Below are positions 16,515 to 25,102 of a stretch of DNA of 64,000 bases, piece by piece. Under the pieces are notes generated by a model, which was given only the letters and a program-made list of their open reading frames with translations, did no database searches and had not been told where the DNA came from. The DNA is from Paenibacillus riograndensis SBR5. Its GTDB lineage: Bacteria; Bacillota; Bacilli; Paenibacillales; Paenibacillaceae. The translations under genes were made by a program, and so were the position numbers. Location of the stretch: NCBI RefSeq assembly GCF_000981585.1, contig NZ_LN831776.1, forward strand, positions 3,207,187-3,271,186, written 5' to 3'. Position 1 is the stretch's first letter. Each line of letters starts with the position of its first letter.

Positions 16515-18695
16515 ATGCTGCTGGACAAATTGCAGGATAAGGTGCTCGAAGTGAGCGAGTGTTTTCCCTGGTACAAAGGGCTGATTGGTGGTGAGACAAC
16601 GGATTATAAGCTGCAGAACCTTCCTCTTATGACAGCGGAAATTCTTGAAACCCATTATTATACAGTTTCTGCCGATCCTTCTCTGGCTGTATACAGGACA
16701 TCGGGCACAAGCTCAGGCCGCAGAAAGGCAATATTCTACTCAGAGGAAGACGAGAAGCACTATGTTGACATCAAAACGAAGCTGTTTGGGGAGCTGATTG
16801 CAGGAAGCGGATGTACCAGAGCGATGGCGGACATGGGTACCGGACATGCAGCGGCCACGGCCCTAACGATTTTTGAACGGCTGGGGCTGGAAAAGAGTGC
16901 GATTCCCTTTGAGCTGCCGGTTGAACAGCATATTGAACGGATTCAGGCTTTTAAGCCGGATCTGCTGTACACGATGCCCTCCATCCTTGACCATATCGTA
17001 TATGCCAGCGACAATCCGCGTGCCTTGGGTATCCGCAAAATCATTCTGGTCGGGGAAATCGCCACGCCCGAATGGCAGCGGAATATGGCCCGTCTGTTCG
17101 GTCTTGATCCGCGCGACATCACCGATACGTATGGTTCCATTGAAATCGGCACCATCGCCTATTACTCCCATGATCTGGGCAGGTATATTTTTGCTGACGG
17201 CATTTATGCGGAAGGGATCGGGACACAGGAGTTAGGCGGGGAATTGAGGCCGCTGGGAACAGATGAAAGCATCCTGGTCCTTACCTCCAGCGTCCGCAAG
17301 ATGCTGCCTGCCGTCCGGTTCGTTACTTATGACGTGATCAGGGACTTCAGGCCCGTGATGGTTGGGGGAGTAATGAAGCAGAGCTTTGGTTCTATCGTCA
17401 AACGGGTGGGCCGGGAGCTGAAGCACGGGGAAAAAATCAGCCTGTACGATATCGAGCAGGTGGTATACCGCCATCTTGAGGACGCAATCGTCCGGGTTCA
17501 AGTAAGGAATAATGCGCTGACCGTATCTGTCAAAAGCAAATCTGCAGATCACACTATCCTTCCGGTCATCCGGGACGAGATCAGAGATTGCATTCCGGAA
17601 ATCGGCATGATGATCAGGGGCCATCTGCTGAAGGAGATTGAGGTTATTCTGGCAGCCGGAGACGAACCGCTGGAGAGCGGGCAGGTGAAGAACAAAAAGT
17701 TATATTACCAGCAGCAGAAGGACAGGGCAGGGATCAACCTCAGCGGCGGCATTTTGGCGGCCATCGGAAATACGCCCTTAATCAGGCTGGGCAACCTGTT
17801 CCGGAACAGCAGGTTTGAGGTCTATGCCAAAATGGAGCTGCTGAACCCCGGAGGAAGCGCGAAGGACCGCCCTGCCCTGCGGATGATCCAGGAGGCTTGG
17901 AAGGCCGGAGAAATCGGGCCGGGCACTTCCATCATTGAATCAAGCTCGGGAAATATGGCGATCAGCCTGGCCATGATCTGCAAATATCTGGGGATGCGGT
18001 TTATTAGTGTTGTAGACCCTCGGACAACCGGGACGAATCTTCAAATCCTTAAGGCACTGGATGCCAAAATAGATGTTGTGGCCGAGCCCGACCCGGACAC
18101 AGGCGAGTTTTTGCCTGCCCGGCTGAAACGTGTGCAGCAGCTCCTGGCAGAGCTGCCGGGCAGCTGCTGGCTGAACCAGTATGGTAATCCGAATAATTAT
18201 TTGTCCCACTACCACACGACAATGAAAGAAATCGTGACTGCGCTTGACCGGATCGATTATTTGTTTTGCAGCGTCAGTACATGCGGCACGATCCGCGGCC
18301 TTGCGGAATATGCAAGGGATCATGGCCTGAAGACCAGGATTGTGGCCGTTGACGCGGAAGGCAGCGCCATTTTTGGCGGGAATAAGAGCCGGCGGCGGTT
18401 CCCGGGACTCGGTGCCGGAATCGTGCCGCCCTTTTGCAGAACAGAGCTGATTGACCGGGTCGTGCATGTCTCGGACTCCGAGATTGTTGCAGGCTGCCGG
18501 GCACTCGCACAGAACGAATCGGTCCTGGCCGGCGCATCCTCCGGGGGAATTATTGCCGCAGTGAAGCATATGGAGCAGGAAATAGCCCCGGGATCTGTCT
18601 GCGGGGTGATTGTGCATGACAAAGGAGAACGTTACCTCGATACCGTGTACTCCGATTCATGGGTGCAGAACCAGTTCGGCCATAGCGAAAGATAA
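16515..18695 (+). CDS. Adenylate-forming domain fused to SbnA-like cysteine-synthase homologue
   Basis: About 726 residues in two parts. Residues 1 to about 405 form a PaaK/coenzyme-F390-synthetase-type adenylating domain (P-loop YRTSGTSSGRRK, then TDTYGSIEIGT), which would activate a carboxylate as its acyl-AMP. Residues about 410-726 are a fold-type-II PLP enzyme like SbnA: IGNTPLIRLGN, the PLP Lys in GGSAKDRPA, ESSSGNMA, STCGTIRG. SbnA joins O-phosphoserine and glutamate to N-(1-amino-1-carboxyethyl)glutamate for 2,3-diaminopropionate (Dap). A longer frame with a TTG start at 16464 exists, but AGGAGG at 16501-16506 favours ATG 16515 (or 16512). SbnB follows 30 bp later. The fusion is unusual; the acid it activates is not evident. 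Confidence 0.8.
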   Translation: MLLDKLQDKVLEVSECFPWYKGLIGGETTDYKLQNLPLMTAEILETHYYTVSADPSLAVYRTSGTSSGRRKAIFYSEEDEKHYVDIKTKLFGELIAGSGCTRAMADMGTGHAAATALTIFERLGLEKSAIPFELPVEQHIERIQAFKPDLLYTMPSILDHIVYASDNPRALGIRKIILVGEIATPEWQRNMARLFGLDPRDITDTYGSIEIGTIAYYSHDLGRYIFADGIYAEGIGTQELGGELRPLGTDESILVLTSSVRKMLPAVRFVTYDVIRDFRPVMVGGVMKQSFGSIVKRVGRELKHGEKISLYDIEQVVYRHLEDAIVRVQVRNNALTVSVKSKSADHTILPVIRDEIRDCIPEIGMMIRGHLLKEIEVILAAGDEPLESGQVKNKKLYYQQQKDRAGINLSGGILAAIGNTPLIRLGNLFRNSRFEVYAKMELLNPGGSAKDRPALRMIQEAWKAGEIGPGTSIIESSSGNMAISLAMICKYLGMRFISVVDPRTTGTNLQILKALDAKIDVVAEPDPDTGEFLPARLKRVQQLLAELPGSCWLNQYGNPNNYLSHYHTTMKEIVTALDRIDYLFCSVSTCGTIRGLAEYARDHGLKTRIVAVDAEGSAIFGGNKSRRRFPGLGAGIVPPFCRTELIDRVVHVSDSEIVAGCRALAQNESVLAGASSGGIIAAVKHMEQEIAPGSVCGVIVHDKGERYLDTVYSDSWVQNQFGHSER

Positions 18696-18725
18696 GTTCA
18701 TCACACTGGTAAAAGGAGGAGGAGC

Positions 18726-19691
18726 ATGCTGTACTTAAACGACCGGGATCTCCGGGCCGTCGGGCTGGATTGGCCTGCCCTGGTGGACTCCGTAGAATCT
18801 GCGGTGCGCATTCTTGATTCCGGTGATTACGCACAGCCGGTTAAGCCCTACTTAAGATATAACAATCTTAATAACCGTATTATCGCAATGCCAGCTTACG
18901 TAGGGGGAGAGGTGAGCGCGGCGGGAATCAAGTGGATTTCCAGCTTCCCGGATAATCTTAAGGCCGGTCTTCCCCGGGCCCATAGCATCACCGTGCTGAA
19001 TGACCCCCTTACAGGCCAGCCCTCAGCAATCCTGAATTCACCGGTCCCCAGCCTCGTCAGGACAGCTTCCATCAGCGGGCTGATGATCCGCCACTGGCTG
19101 CAGGCGCGCCCGCTGGAGCGGATTCAGCTCGGGATTATCGGCTGGGGACCGGTTGGACAGTATCATTTCCAAATGGCAGCGGCTCTGTACGGTGAACGGA
19201 TTGAGAGCATCCGGATCTATGATATCCGGGGAGTGGATTTGGCGGAAATCCCGCCTCTTTATAGAGACAGGACGGAAGCGGCCGCCACGTGGGCAGAGGT
19301 CTATTTGCATTCCAATATCTTTATCACATGTACTGTATCCAACCACCGGTATATCGATCTTCCCCCAGCCCGGGGCAGTCTTCTGCTGAATGTTTCACTG
19401 CGGGATTACAAGCCGGAGGCGTTAGCGGCGGTGACAGCCGTCATCGTCGATGACTGGGATGAAGTCTGCCGGGAGAATACGGACATTGAGCGGCTCCATC
19501 TGGAACGGGGACTGACTCAGGGCGGCACGGGAAAGATTACCGATGTCGTCGTCCGGCATTGCCTGACCGATTTCGCTGAAGCCGAGCCGGTCTTTTTCTG
19601 CCCGATGGGCATGGCCGTTTTCGATATTGCTACAGCGGTATATTACGTGAAGAAGGCAAGGGAGAAAGGGATCGGCAACGAGCTGGAGTAG
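18726..19691 (+). CDS. sbnB: SbnB-like N-(2-amino-2-carboxyethyl)-L-glutamate dehydrogenase
   Basis: 321 residues of the ornithine cyclodeaminase/mu-crystallin family. Visible: KPYLRYNN, AMPAYVGGEVSAAGIKWIS (substrate Lys), and the dinucleotide-binding loop GIIGWGPVGQYHFQM. In staphyloferrin B synthesis SbnB uses NAD to release Dap and 2-oxoglutarate from the SbnA product. It follows the adenylation-SbnA gene with a good AGGAGG site, so the pair should make Dap. The order SbnA-SbnB fixes the assignment over true ornithine cyclodeaminase. Confidence 0.85.
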   Translation: MLYLNDRDLRAVGLDWPALVDSVESAVRILDSGDYAQPVKPYLRYNNLNNRIIAMPAYVGGEVSAAGIKWISSFPDNLKAGLPRAHSITVLNDPLTGQPSAILNSPVPSLVRTASISGLMIRHWLQARPLERIQLGIIGWGPVGQYHFQMAAALYGERIESIRIYDIRGVDLAEIPPLYRDRTEAAATWAEVYLHSNIFITCTVSNHRYIDLPPARGSLLLNVSLRDYKPEALAAVTAVIVDDWDEVCRENTDIERLHLERGLTQGGTGKITDVVVRHCLTDFAEAEPVFFCPMGMAVFDIATAVYYVKKAREKGIGNELE

Positions 19692-19712
19692 CTGATTGGG
19701 ATTACTGCAACA

Positions 19713-21032
19713 TTAGCTGTAGATCTTTTGCTCATCATCTTGTCCGCAAGTTCTGATCTCTATCAGCTTCAGGGCCGTAAAAGCTCTGATCCCATGCCTG
19801 TCTCCCCTGGCGATTGTAAAGATTCCGCCGGTCTGTGCCGCAGCGGGCAGCCCGTTCAGCACGATCTCTCCTTGACCGGACACGATGACCCAGCTCTTGC
19901 TGGAATGCTGACACTGCAATTCAGGCAGGTCATGGCCCGGCAGCAGGGATAAGGCAAGGGTCAGAATAAGCTCCGGCCCGCTGAAGGTCCGGTCGAGGAC
20001 GGTATAGCTTCCCCATCCGGTTTCCCCATACCTCGGTTCCTCAGCAGCCTGTTGCAGGATTTCTTTGATGGCATTTGCTTCCCCTTTGCCGGCAATGAGA
20101 ATGCCCTCGGGACTTCCTGCAGCGACAATGCCGGATACCCCGATCACATGCAGCGGAATCCCCAGGTCGTTAACAATATGAGTATCCCGGGAGCTGCCCC
20201 AAATCCCGCCTTCCCCAATTACCGGATCGGCCAGGCGCGCGGTCAGTGCATCCCAGCTGCCCAAATCGCGCCATTCTCCTTCATGCCTCAGCACGACAGC
20301 TTTCCGGCTGCGCTCCGCCACTTCCTGGTCGAAGCTGCGGACCGGGAATCCGGGGTACAGCTCTGTAAATGCAGCGGGTTCAGCGGGCAGACCCATGCGC
20401 TCCAAATGCGACAGCATGAAGCTTAGGCGAAAAGCAAAAATGCCGCAGTTCCATAATGCCTGCTGTTGTATAAGCTCCAAGGCCCTGGCGCTGTCCGGCT
20501 TTTCCTGAAACGACAGGACGGGGGCATAGGCTCCCGGTCCAGCGTTCCCCGGAATGATATAGCCGTACTGGTCCGAAGGGTGGGTGGGCCTTGTCCCAAG
20601 CAGGACAAGTTCGGCCTGTGAATCGGCCAGAATGTCTGTGAACCGGTGAAAACAATCGAAGAAGGCATCATCCGTGTACATATCGGCTGGAGCGACACAT
20701 AACGTGTCTTCCGGTTTGGCTTTTCCTGCGGAATACAAATAGAGCGCCCCGAGTGCGGCTGCTGTGAATGTGCCCCGCTTGTGGGGCTCACCAATCACCG
20801 GATACCGGTTCCGGGTGTGCCGCCGCGTCAGGGCCAGCTGATCCTCATGTGCGACGAACAATGCCGATGCACCAAGACCGGCATGATCCAATTGGCGGCA
20901 TACCCGCCCGATCATGGACTCCTTGCCTCCATCCGGTGCCGGAAGCAGCTCCAGAAACATTTTGGAACGGATGCGGCCCGACAGCGGCCACAGCCGCTGG
21001 CCGGAACCGCCGCATAAAAGAATGGTATGCAC
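19713..21032 (-). CDS. Mannose-1-phosphate guanylyltransferase-like nucleotidyltransferase
   Basis: 439 residues. The N-terminal nucleotidyltransferase domain has the pyrophosphorylase loop LLCGGSGQRLWPLSG and FQEKPD; the DQYGYI region and a C-terminal cupin-like part (SKSWVIVSGQGEIVLNG) resemble type II PMI/GMP enzymes making GDP-mannose. The start is GTG 21032 with AGGAGG nine bases upstream. It is transcribed with the DUF6492-like gene 14 bp upstream and convergent with sbnB. It probably feeds a sugar nucleotide to the putative glycosyltransferase next to it. Confidence 0.82.
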   Translation of the reverse strand: MHTILLCGGSGQRLWPLSGRIRSKMFLELLPAPDGGKESMIGRVCRQLDHAGLGASALFVAHEDQLALTRRHTRNRYPVIGEPHKRGTFTAAALGALYLYSAGKAKPEDTLCVAPADMYTDDAFFDCFHRFTDILADSQAELVLLGTRPTHPSDQYGYIIPGNAGPGAYAPVLSFQEKPDSARALELIQQQALWNCGIFAFRLSFMLSHLERMGLPAEPAAFTELYPGFPVRSFDQEVAERSRKAVVLRHEGEWRDLGSWDALTARLADPVIGEGGIWGSSRDTHIVNDLGIPLHVIGVSGIVAAGSPEGILIAGKGEANAIKEILQQAAEEPRYGETGWGSYTVLDRTFSGPELILTLALSLLPGHDLPELQCQHSSKSWVIVSGQGEIVLNGLPAAAQTGGIFTIARGDRHGIRAFTALKLIEIRTCGQDDEQKIYS

Positions 21033-21046
21033 AGCTGTCTGCCTCC

Positions 21047-21859
21047 TTAGTGCCTGGCTGGAGTGGAGTATCCCTTGCGCTGATGGAAGGAAAGTGAACG
21101 GAACGTGCGGGCAAGCCGCAAAGTCTGCGCTTTCCCCAGAGACGCAAATGAGCTTTTCAGCGATTTATTATTGGCAGTCTTCATGATTACAGAGGTGCTG
21201 TCTCCGCTGTACACATAATTGGCGTAGGTTTCGTACTCAGAGAAGCCGAACTGCTTCCTCTTGTCGATACTGCGTATAATGGCGGCGTGCCAGGACATGC
21301 CGTGGCGGTCTTCGATTTTTCGTTTTAATCCGGCGAGCTTTGCCTTCTCAAAGAGCATATAATGGGTGACAAATGATCTGGGAGCGGGCGGCCGGGTACC
21401 CATCAGCTTCCGGTAGGTGCGGAAATATTCCGGCTGGCTCCAGCTGCGGCAATAGAAAATGCTGCTGTTCCCGGAACGGAAACGGTGGGGACGGATCAGC
21501 ACAGTATCGGCATCAATAACCAGAAAAAAGCTCTCCCGGCAGACATGATCCCCGTTCATCTTCAGCAGCTGCTGGTACAGCCAGCCCGACCGGTTCCAGC
21601 GGGCGGAGGAATAACGGATGTCCTTTTTGGTAAACGGCAGCACTCGGGTTTCGTCGACAAAGATACAGCTTTTCCGTGTGCACAGAGATCTGATTTTGCG
21701 GCTGTTCGGTGAGACAATGTAAATATTGCTGATCGGATGGCGGACATAGCGGCGAAGGCTGTCTATCACATGAGGGAGGGTTGCCAGATCTTTTTCAATG
21801 GCCGGGATCAGGACATCGATTGCCGGTCCGCTGTTCGTTAAGCCTGATATTGCTGACAT
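21047..21859 (-). CDS. DUF6492-like putative glycosyltransferase
   Basis: 270 residues beginning (after a short leader) AIDVLIPAIEKDLATLPHVI, a nucleotide-sugar-binding-type first strand, with a DAD motif in FLVIDADTVLIRPH and a later acidic region (SEYETYANYVYSG). This resembles GT-A-like proteins annotated DUF6492. No membrane helix is seen. The start ATG 21859 is preceded by CGGAG; an in-frame GTG at 21877 is less well placed. It is coupled to the GDP-mannose enzyme, so a mannosyl or related transfer is a fair guess, not shown. Confidence 0.65.
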   Translation of the reverse strand: MSAISGLTNSGPAIDVLIPAIEKDLATLPHVIDSLRRYVRHPISNIYIVSPNSRKIRSLCTRKSCIFVDETRVLPFTKKDIRYSSARWNRSGWLYQQLLKMNGDHVCRESFFLVIDADTVLIRPHRFRSGNSSIFYCRSWSQPEYFRTYRKLMGTRPPAPRSFVTHYMLFEKAKLAGLKRKIEDRHGMSWHAAIIRSIDKRKQFGFSEYETYANYVYSGDSTSVIMKTANNKSLKSSFASLGKAQTLRLARTFRSLSFHQRKGYSTPARH

Positions 21860-22070
21860 AGCTTCATCTCCGGACACATATTGACACTTAGGGCGTCTGC
21901 AACCAATGTATGCCGCTGCAACCGTTCAGGACCGGGCAAGGGCCGCCGCAAAATTAATCTTCCCGCACGGGATAGATGCTTACTTCAGCAAGGACTGCTT
22001 CCGCATAGGATACAGTGACGTTGTAAATCAGGGAGGGAGCAATACCCTTACCGGATGGGAGAGTGCAAGC

Positions 22071-22826
22071 GTGAAGGCAAACACAGCTAACCTAGTGCAG
22101 AGCAAATGGGTGAAGACAAAGCTGCTGCTGCGCAGCAATGCGGTCAGACCTTTTATCCCGGATACCCGGAAATTCTCCAGACGCAATCTGGAGGAGATGA
22201 TTCGCAGCTATGGAATGATCTATGTTAAGCCGGAACGGGGAACCTATGGCAATGGGGTTATACGGGCCGAGCGGAGTGAGAACAAGGGCTACACGTACCA
22301 ATATGAGGAAACGGTCCGCCATTTTGATACCTTTGAAGCCTTTCACAAAAGCCTGGCCCAAAAAACAGGCAAAAGAAGTTATTTGATTCAAAAAGGCATC
22401 CACCTGCTGAAGCATAACCGCCGCCGCTTTGATATCCGGGTGATGGTGCAGCTAAGCCCGAAGGGAGTCTGGGAAGCTACCGGAATTATCGGACGGCTGG
22501 GCCATCCGCGCAAAATTGTTACGAATTACCACAGCGGCGGCCGGCCGATGGCGATTGAAACCCTGCTCTCGACCCATTTGACCCGCCAACAGCTTGCACA
22601 TCTGACCGGGGAATTGAATCTGCTTGGCACCCGCATGGCGGCCCATATGCAGAAAACCTATCCCCGCATCCGCAAAATCGGCGTAGATGTCGGCCTGGAC
22701 CGGTCACTGACCCCATGGGTGATTGAAGTAAATATGAATCCTGACCCTTATATCTTCAATCAGCTGAAGGATAAATCCATGTACAGGAAGGTTATGAAAT
22801 ACCGGCGTTATTGGATGGAAAAATAA
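22071..22826 (+). CDS. YheC/YheD-family ATP-grasp protein (spore-coat associated), copy 2
   Basis: About 251 residues from the GTG at 22071 (GGGAG nine bases upstream). Core motifs parallel copy 1: MIYVKPERGTYGNGVIRAE, YLIQKGIHLLKHNRRRFDIR, IGVDVGLDRSLTPWVIEVN followed by MNPDPYIF. A longer frame begins at ATG 21906, but its first 55 residues do not resemble the family and that start has no clear ribosome-binding site; a CATAGGATA (22004-22012, sigma-K-like -10) would lie inside it. Divergent from the DUF6492-like gene. Confidence 0.78.
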   Translation: MKANTANLVQSKWVKTKLLLRSNAVRPFIPDTRKFSRRNLEEMIRSYGMIYVKPERGTYGNGVIRAERSENKGYTYQYEETVRHFDTFEAFHKSLAQKTGKRSYLIQKGIHLLKHNRRRFDIRVMVQLSPKGVWEATGIIGRLGHPRKIVTNYHSGGRPMAIETLLSTHLTRQQLAHLTGELNLLGTRMAAHMQKTYPRIRKIGVDVGLDRSLTPWVIEVNMNPDPYIFNQLKDKSMYRKVMKYRRYWMEK

Positions 22827-22868
22827 AGCTGCCGCCCTGAATCGGGCTGCCGTTTGAAGTGGTTCTGC

Positions 22869-22905
22869 ATGCAAATAACCCCACTTGGTGTGGGGTTATT
22901 TGCAT
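22869..22905. terminator. Perfect 16-bp hairpin between convergent genes
   Basis: Stem ATGCAAATAACCCCAC / GTGGGGTTATTTGCAT with a TTGGT loop. There is no long U-tract beyond the stem itself, but the U-rich outer stem and convergent placement suggest a shared terminator. Confidence 0.7.
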
Positions 22906-22939
22906 GTTTATGGGAGTGCAGGTCCTGAACGGCGGACGC

Positions 22940-24256
22940 TCAGGCCTTTACAGGCAAATGGATGCAGGCAGAATAGATATCTTCGGTTCGGGTGACCGCC
23001 AGGGACCCCTTGTGCTGCCTGATAATTTTCTCGCAGGTTTTCATGCCGATTCCTGTGCTGTCTATCGTTTCCGGATTAGGGCCAATGTGATTTTGAATAT
23101 CCAACCGCAGCTTTTGATTGGCAATACAGCATTTAATGATTACTGGTTTTGAGGTGCCGGCATATTTTGTAATGTTGGAGAACAGATTATCGAACACTCT
23201 GCGCATAGCTGTCAAATTGATGTCGATCTGAAAGGGGGTGCCGCATGGAAGATACTCAAACTGAATCCGGTGATTCTGCAGTCCCAGAAGCTGCTCATCG
23301 ATCAGCTGATCGATCAGTGGCATCCCGTCGAAGGTGTCCAGCGCCAAATCACCCTCATCGGTATTGAACACTGTAAAATACTCAAACAATTGGTCTGACA
23401 GCGTTTTGATTTGATAGGCTTTTTCACGGCTGTTGTGAATATACTTGTTCAGGTTGTCTTCGGTGCCATATTTCTGGTACGCAATGATATCCAGATAACC
23501 TACAAGCGCAGTGAGCGGTGTTCTCAGATCATGCGACATCGCCGTGACCAGTTCACTGTTGGCCAACCTCGCCCGTTCCTCGCTGTTCAGTCTTTCCATA
23601 AACGACTTTCTCATTTCATTGATGCTTTGGGCCAGTGAAGACAGCTCATCATCGCCGCTGACCGTAATGGGGTAATCCAGATAGCCCCCCTCCAGTATTT
23701 TGATTTCATTTTCCAGTACTCCGATATAAGAGGTTTTCCGGTTGATAAAGAACAGCATGATGCAGATAAAGCAGATAAAGGAGAGGGTGAGGGTTACAAA
23801 GCCAATGATGTTAATATACTTGTATTCAAAAAAGCATTCCATATATAGCTGGACGTTGGTGTCGGCAAAGGCGACAGGCACAAGCGGAATCCCTTTGAGA
23901 ATCGGGTTAATCATGTGATTCCCGCTGCCGGCAGCAGCCTCTTCACGATCCGAACTGTATACCAGGTGATCATCTTTGAAAAGATAGACCGTTACATATT
24001 TCATTTTGCCAGCCCATTTGGTTAGCTGTTCATGATCGCTCAGGGCCAGCCTGTTATCGGACACATATTTCTTGAATTCGGCAATGGCTTGATTTTGTTG
24101 ATTCTCGATGAAGGAGCTTTGATCGAAATAGTCCTCCGCAATGTCTTCCGCAGTGAATTGCAGCAATAGGAAGATGCCTACAGAAACGGCGAATGAGAAC
24201 AACAGGGAGAGAATTAATTTGATTCTCAGCTTGCCGGATACAAACCTCTTAATCAA
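22940..24256 (-). CDS. Sensor histidine kinase (VanS-like)
   Basis: 438 residues: helix 1 (about 13-33), an extracytoplasmic domain of about 110 residues, helix 2 (about 150-172), HAMP, HisKA with the acceptor His in AMSHDLRTPLTAL, and HATPase (NLFSNITKYAG, STGIGMKTCEKI). The layout and the VanR-like partner place it with the VanS/CroS-type kinases. It overlaps the regulator by 8 bp. The ligand is unknown; its likely targets are the divergent membrane-lipid genes. Confidence 0.87.
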   Translation of the reverse strand: MIKRFVSGKLRIKLILSLLFSFAVSVGIFLLLQFTAEDIAEDYFDQSSFIENQQNQAIAEFKKYVSDNRLALSDHEQLTKWAGKMKYVTVYLFKDDHLVYSSDREEAAAGSGNHMINPILKGIPLVPVAFADTNVQLYMECFFEYKYINIIGFVTLTLSFICFICIMLFFINRKTSYIGVLENEIKILEGGYLDYPITVSGDDELSSLAQSINEMRKSFMERLNSEERARLANSELVTAMSHDLRTPLTALVGYLDIIAYQKYGTEDNLNKYIHNSREKAYQIKTLSDQLFEYFTVFNTDEGDLALDTFDGMPLIDQLIDEQLLGLQNHRIQFEYLPCGTPFQIDINLTAMRRVFDNLFSNITKYAGTSKPVIIKCCIANQKLRLDIQNHIGPNPETIDSTGIGMKTCEKIIRQHKGSLAVTRTEDIYSACIHLPVKA

Positions 24257-24947
24257 TGCGGTACCCCTTTCCCCAGACCGTTTTGATATACTCCGGATTC
24301 TGCGGATCGGCCTCCAATTTGCTTCTCAGGTTGCGGATATGGACCATGACCGTGTTGTTGCAGCTATAGAAATAAGGCTCGTTCCACACGCTCTCATATA
24401 AATTTTGTGCAGAGAATATTTTCATCCTGTTTTGTGCCAGCAGCAGCAGAATTTGATATTCGGTTTCCGTCAGCGTAATCTCCTGCTGAGCCATAGTCAC
24501 CTCATTGGAGGCGGTGTTGATGCTCAGATCATGAATGTGGATTGTATCTGAAGAAGGCGCACTGTCCTTCCCTTTGTACACATAATATCTTCTCAGCAGC
24601 GCCTTCACCCTGGAGACCAGCTCTGTATAAGAAAACGGTTTGGACAGGTAGTCATCGCTTCCCGCCGAGAAGGCCATGTATTTATCGGAGTCCTGCGTTT
24701 TTGCCGTTAAAAACAAGATTGGAGCGCTTGATTTCTCGCGGATTTCTACGCATGCCTTAAATCCGGATTTTCCAGGCATCATAATATCCAGAATGAATAA
24801 ATCTATCGTTTCATCGGCCTTATGGACAGCATCGTCTCCGTCTACAGCTTCGATGATATGGAACCCTTCGCTTTTCAAAAGAACACGGACAATCTCCCGG
24901 ATTTCATCGTTGTCATCGGCGATCAGAATATTTGTTGTATAGTTCAT
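24249..24947 (-). CDS. OmpR-type response regulator (VanR-like)
   Basis: 232 residues from ATG 24947 (GGAGG seven bases upstream): receiver domain (ADDNDE, phospho-Asp in LFILDIMMPGKSG, Lys in DYLSKPFS) and winged helix (LTETEYQILLLLAQN, NTVMVHIRNLRSKLE). A 12-codon-longer in-frame start exists without a ribosome-binding site. Phased CTTAAG boxes in the divergent promoter of the TVP38 gene are its probable binding sites. Confidence 0.87.
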   Translation of the reverse strand: MNYTTNILIADDNDEIREIVRVLLKSEGFHIIEAVDGDDAVHKADETIDLFILDIMMPGKSGFKACVEIREKSSAPILFLTAKTQDSDKYMAFSAGSDDYLSKPFSYTELVSRVKALLRRYYVYKGKDSAPSSDTIHIHDLSINTASNEVTMAQQEITLTETEYQILLLLAQNRMKIFSAQNLYESVWNEPYFYSCNNTVMVHIRNLRSKLEADPQNPEYIKTVWGKGYRID

Positions 24948-25012
24948 TGATCTTCCTCCGTTCGCTCTCAGTATATAATTCAATATTGATTTAATCTAGC
25001 GGATGGAGAGGA

Positions 25013-25067
25013 CTTAAGAATTCTTAAGATTCTCTTCAGGTCAAGCTTAAGATCCTCCTCGTATACT
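25013..25067 (+). promoter_or_regulatory. Phased CTTAAG boxes and promoter of the TVP38-pssA unit
   Basis: Four hexamers lie at near-helical spacing: CTTAAG 25013, CTTAAG 25023, CTTCAG 25034, CTTAAG 25046. They are followed by a good -10 TATACT (25062-25067) but no recognisable -35, the usual picture for a promoter that needs an OmpR-type activator bound as tandem dimers. Confidence 0.6.
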
Positions 25068-25102
25068 GCTAACTACACTACGCAAGAAAGGATCACATAC
25101 CT

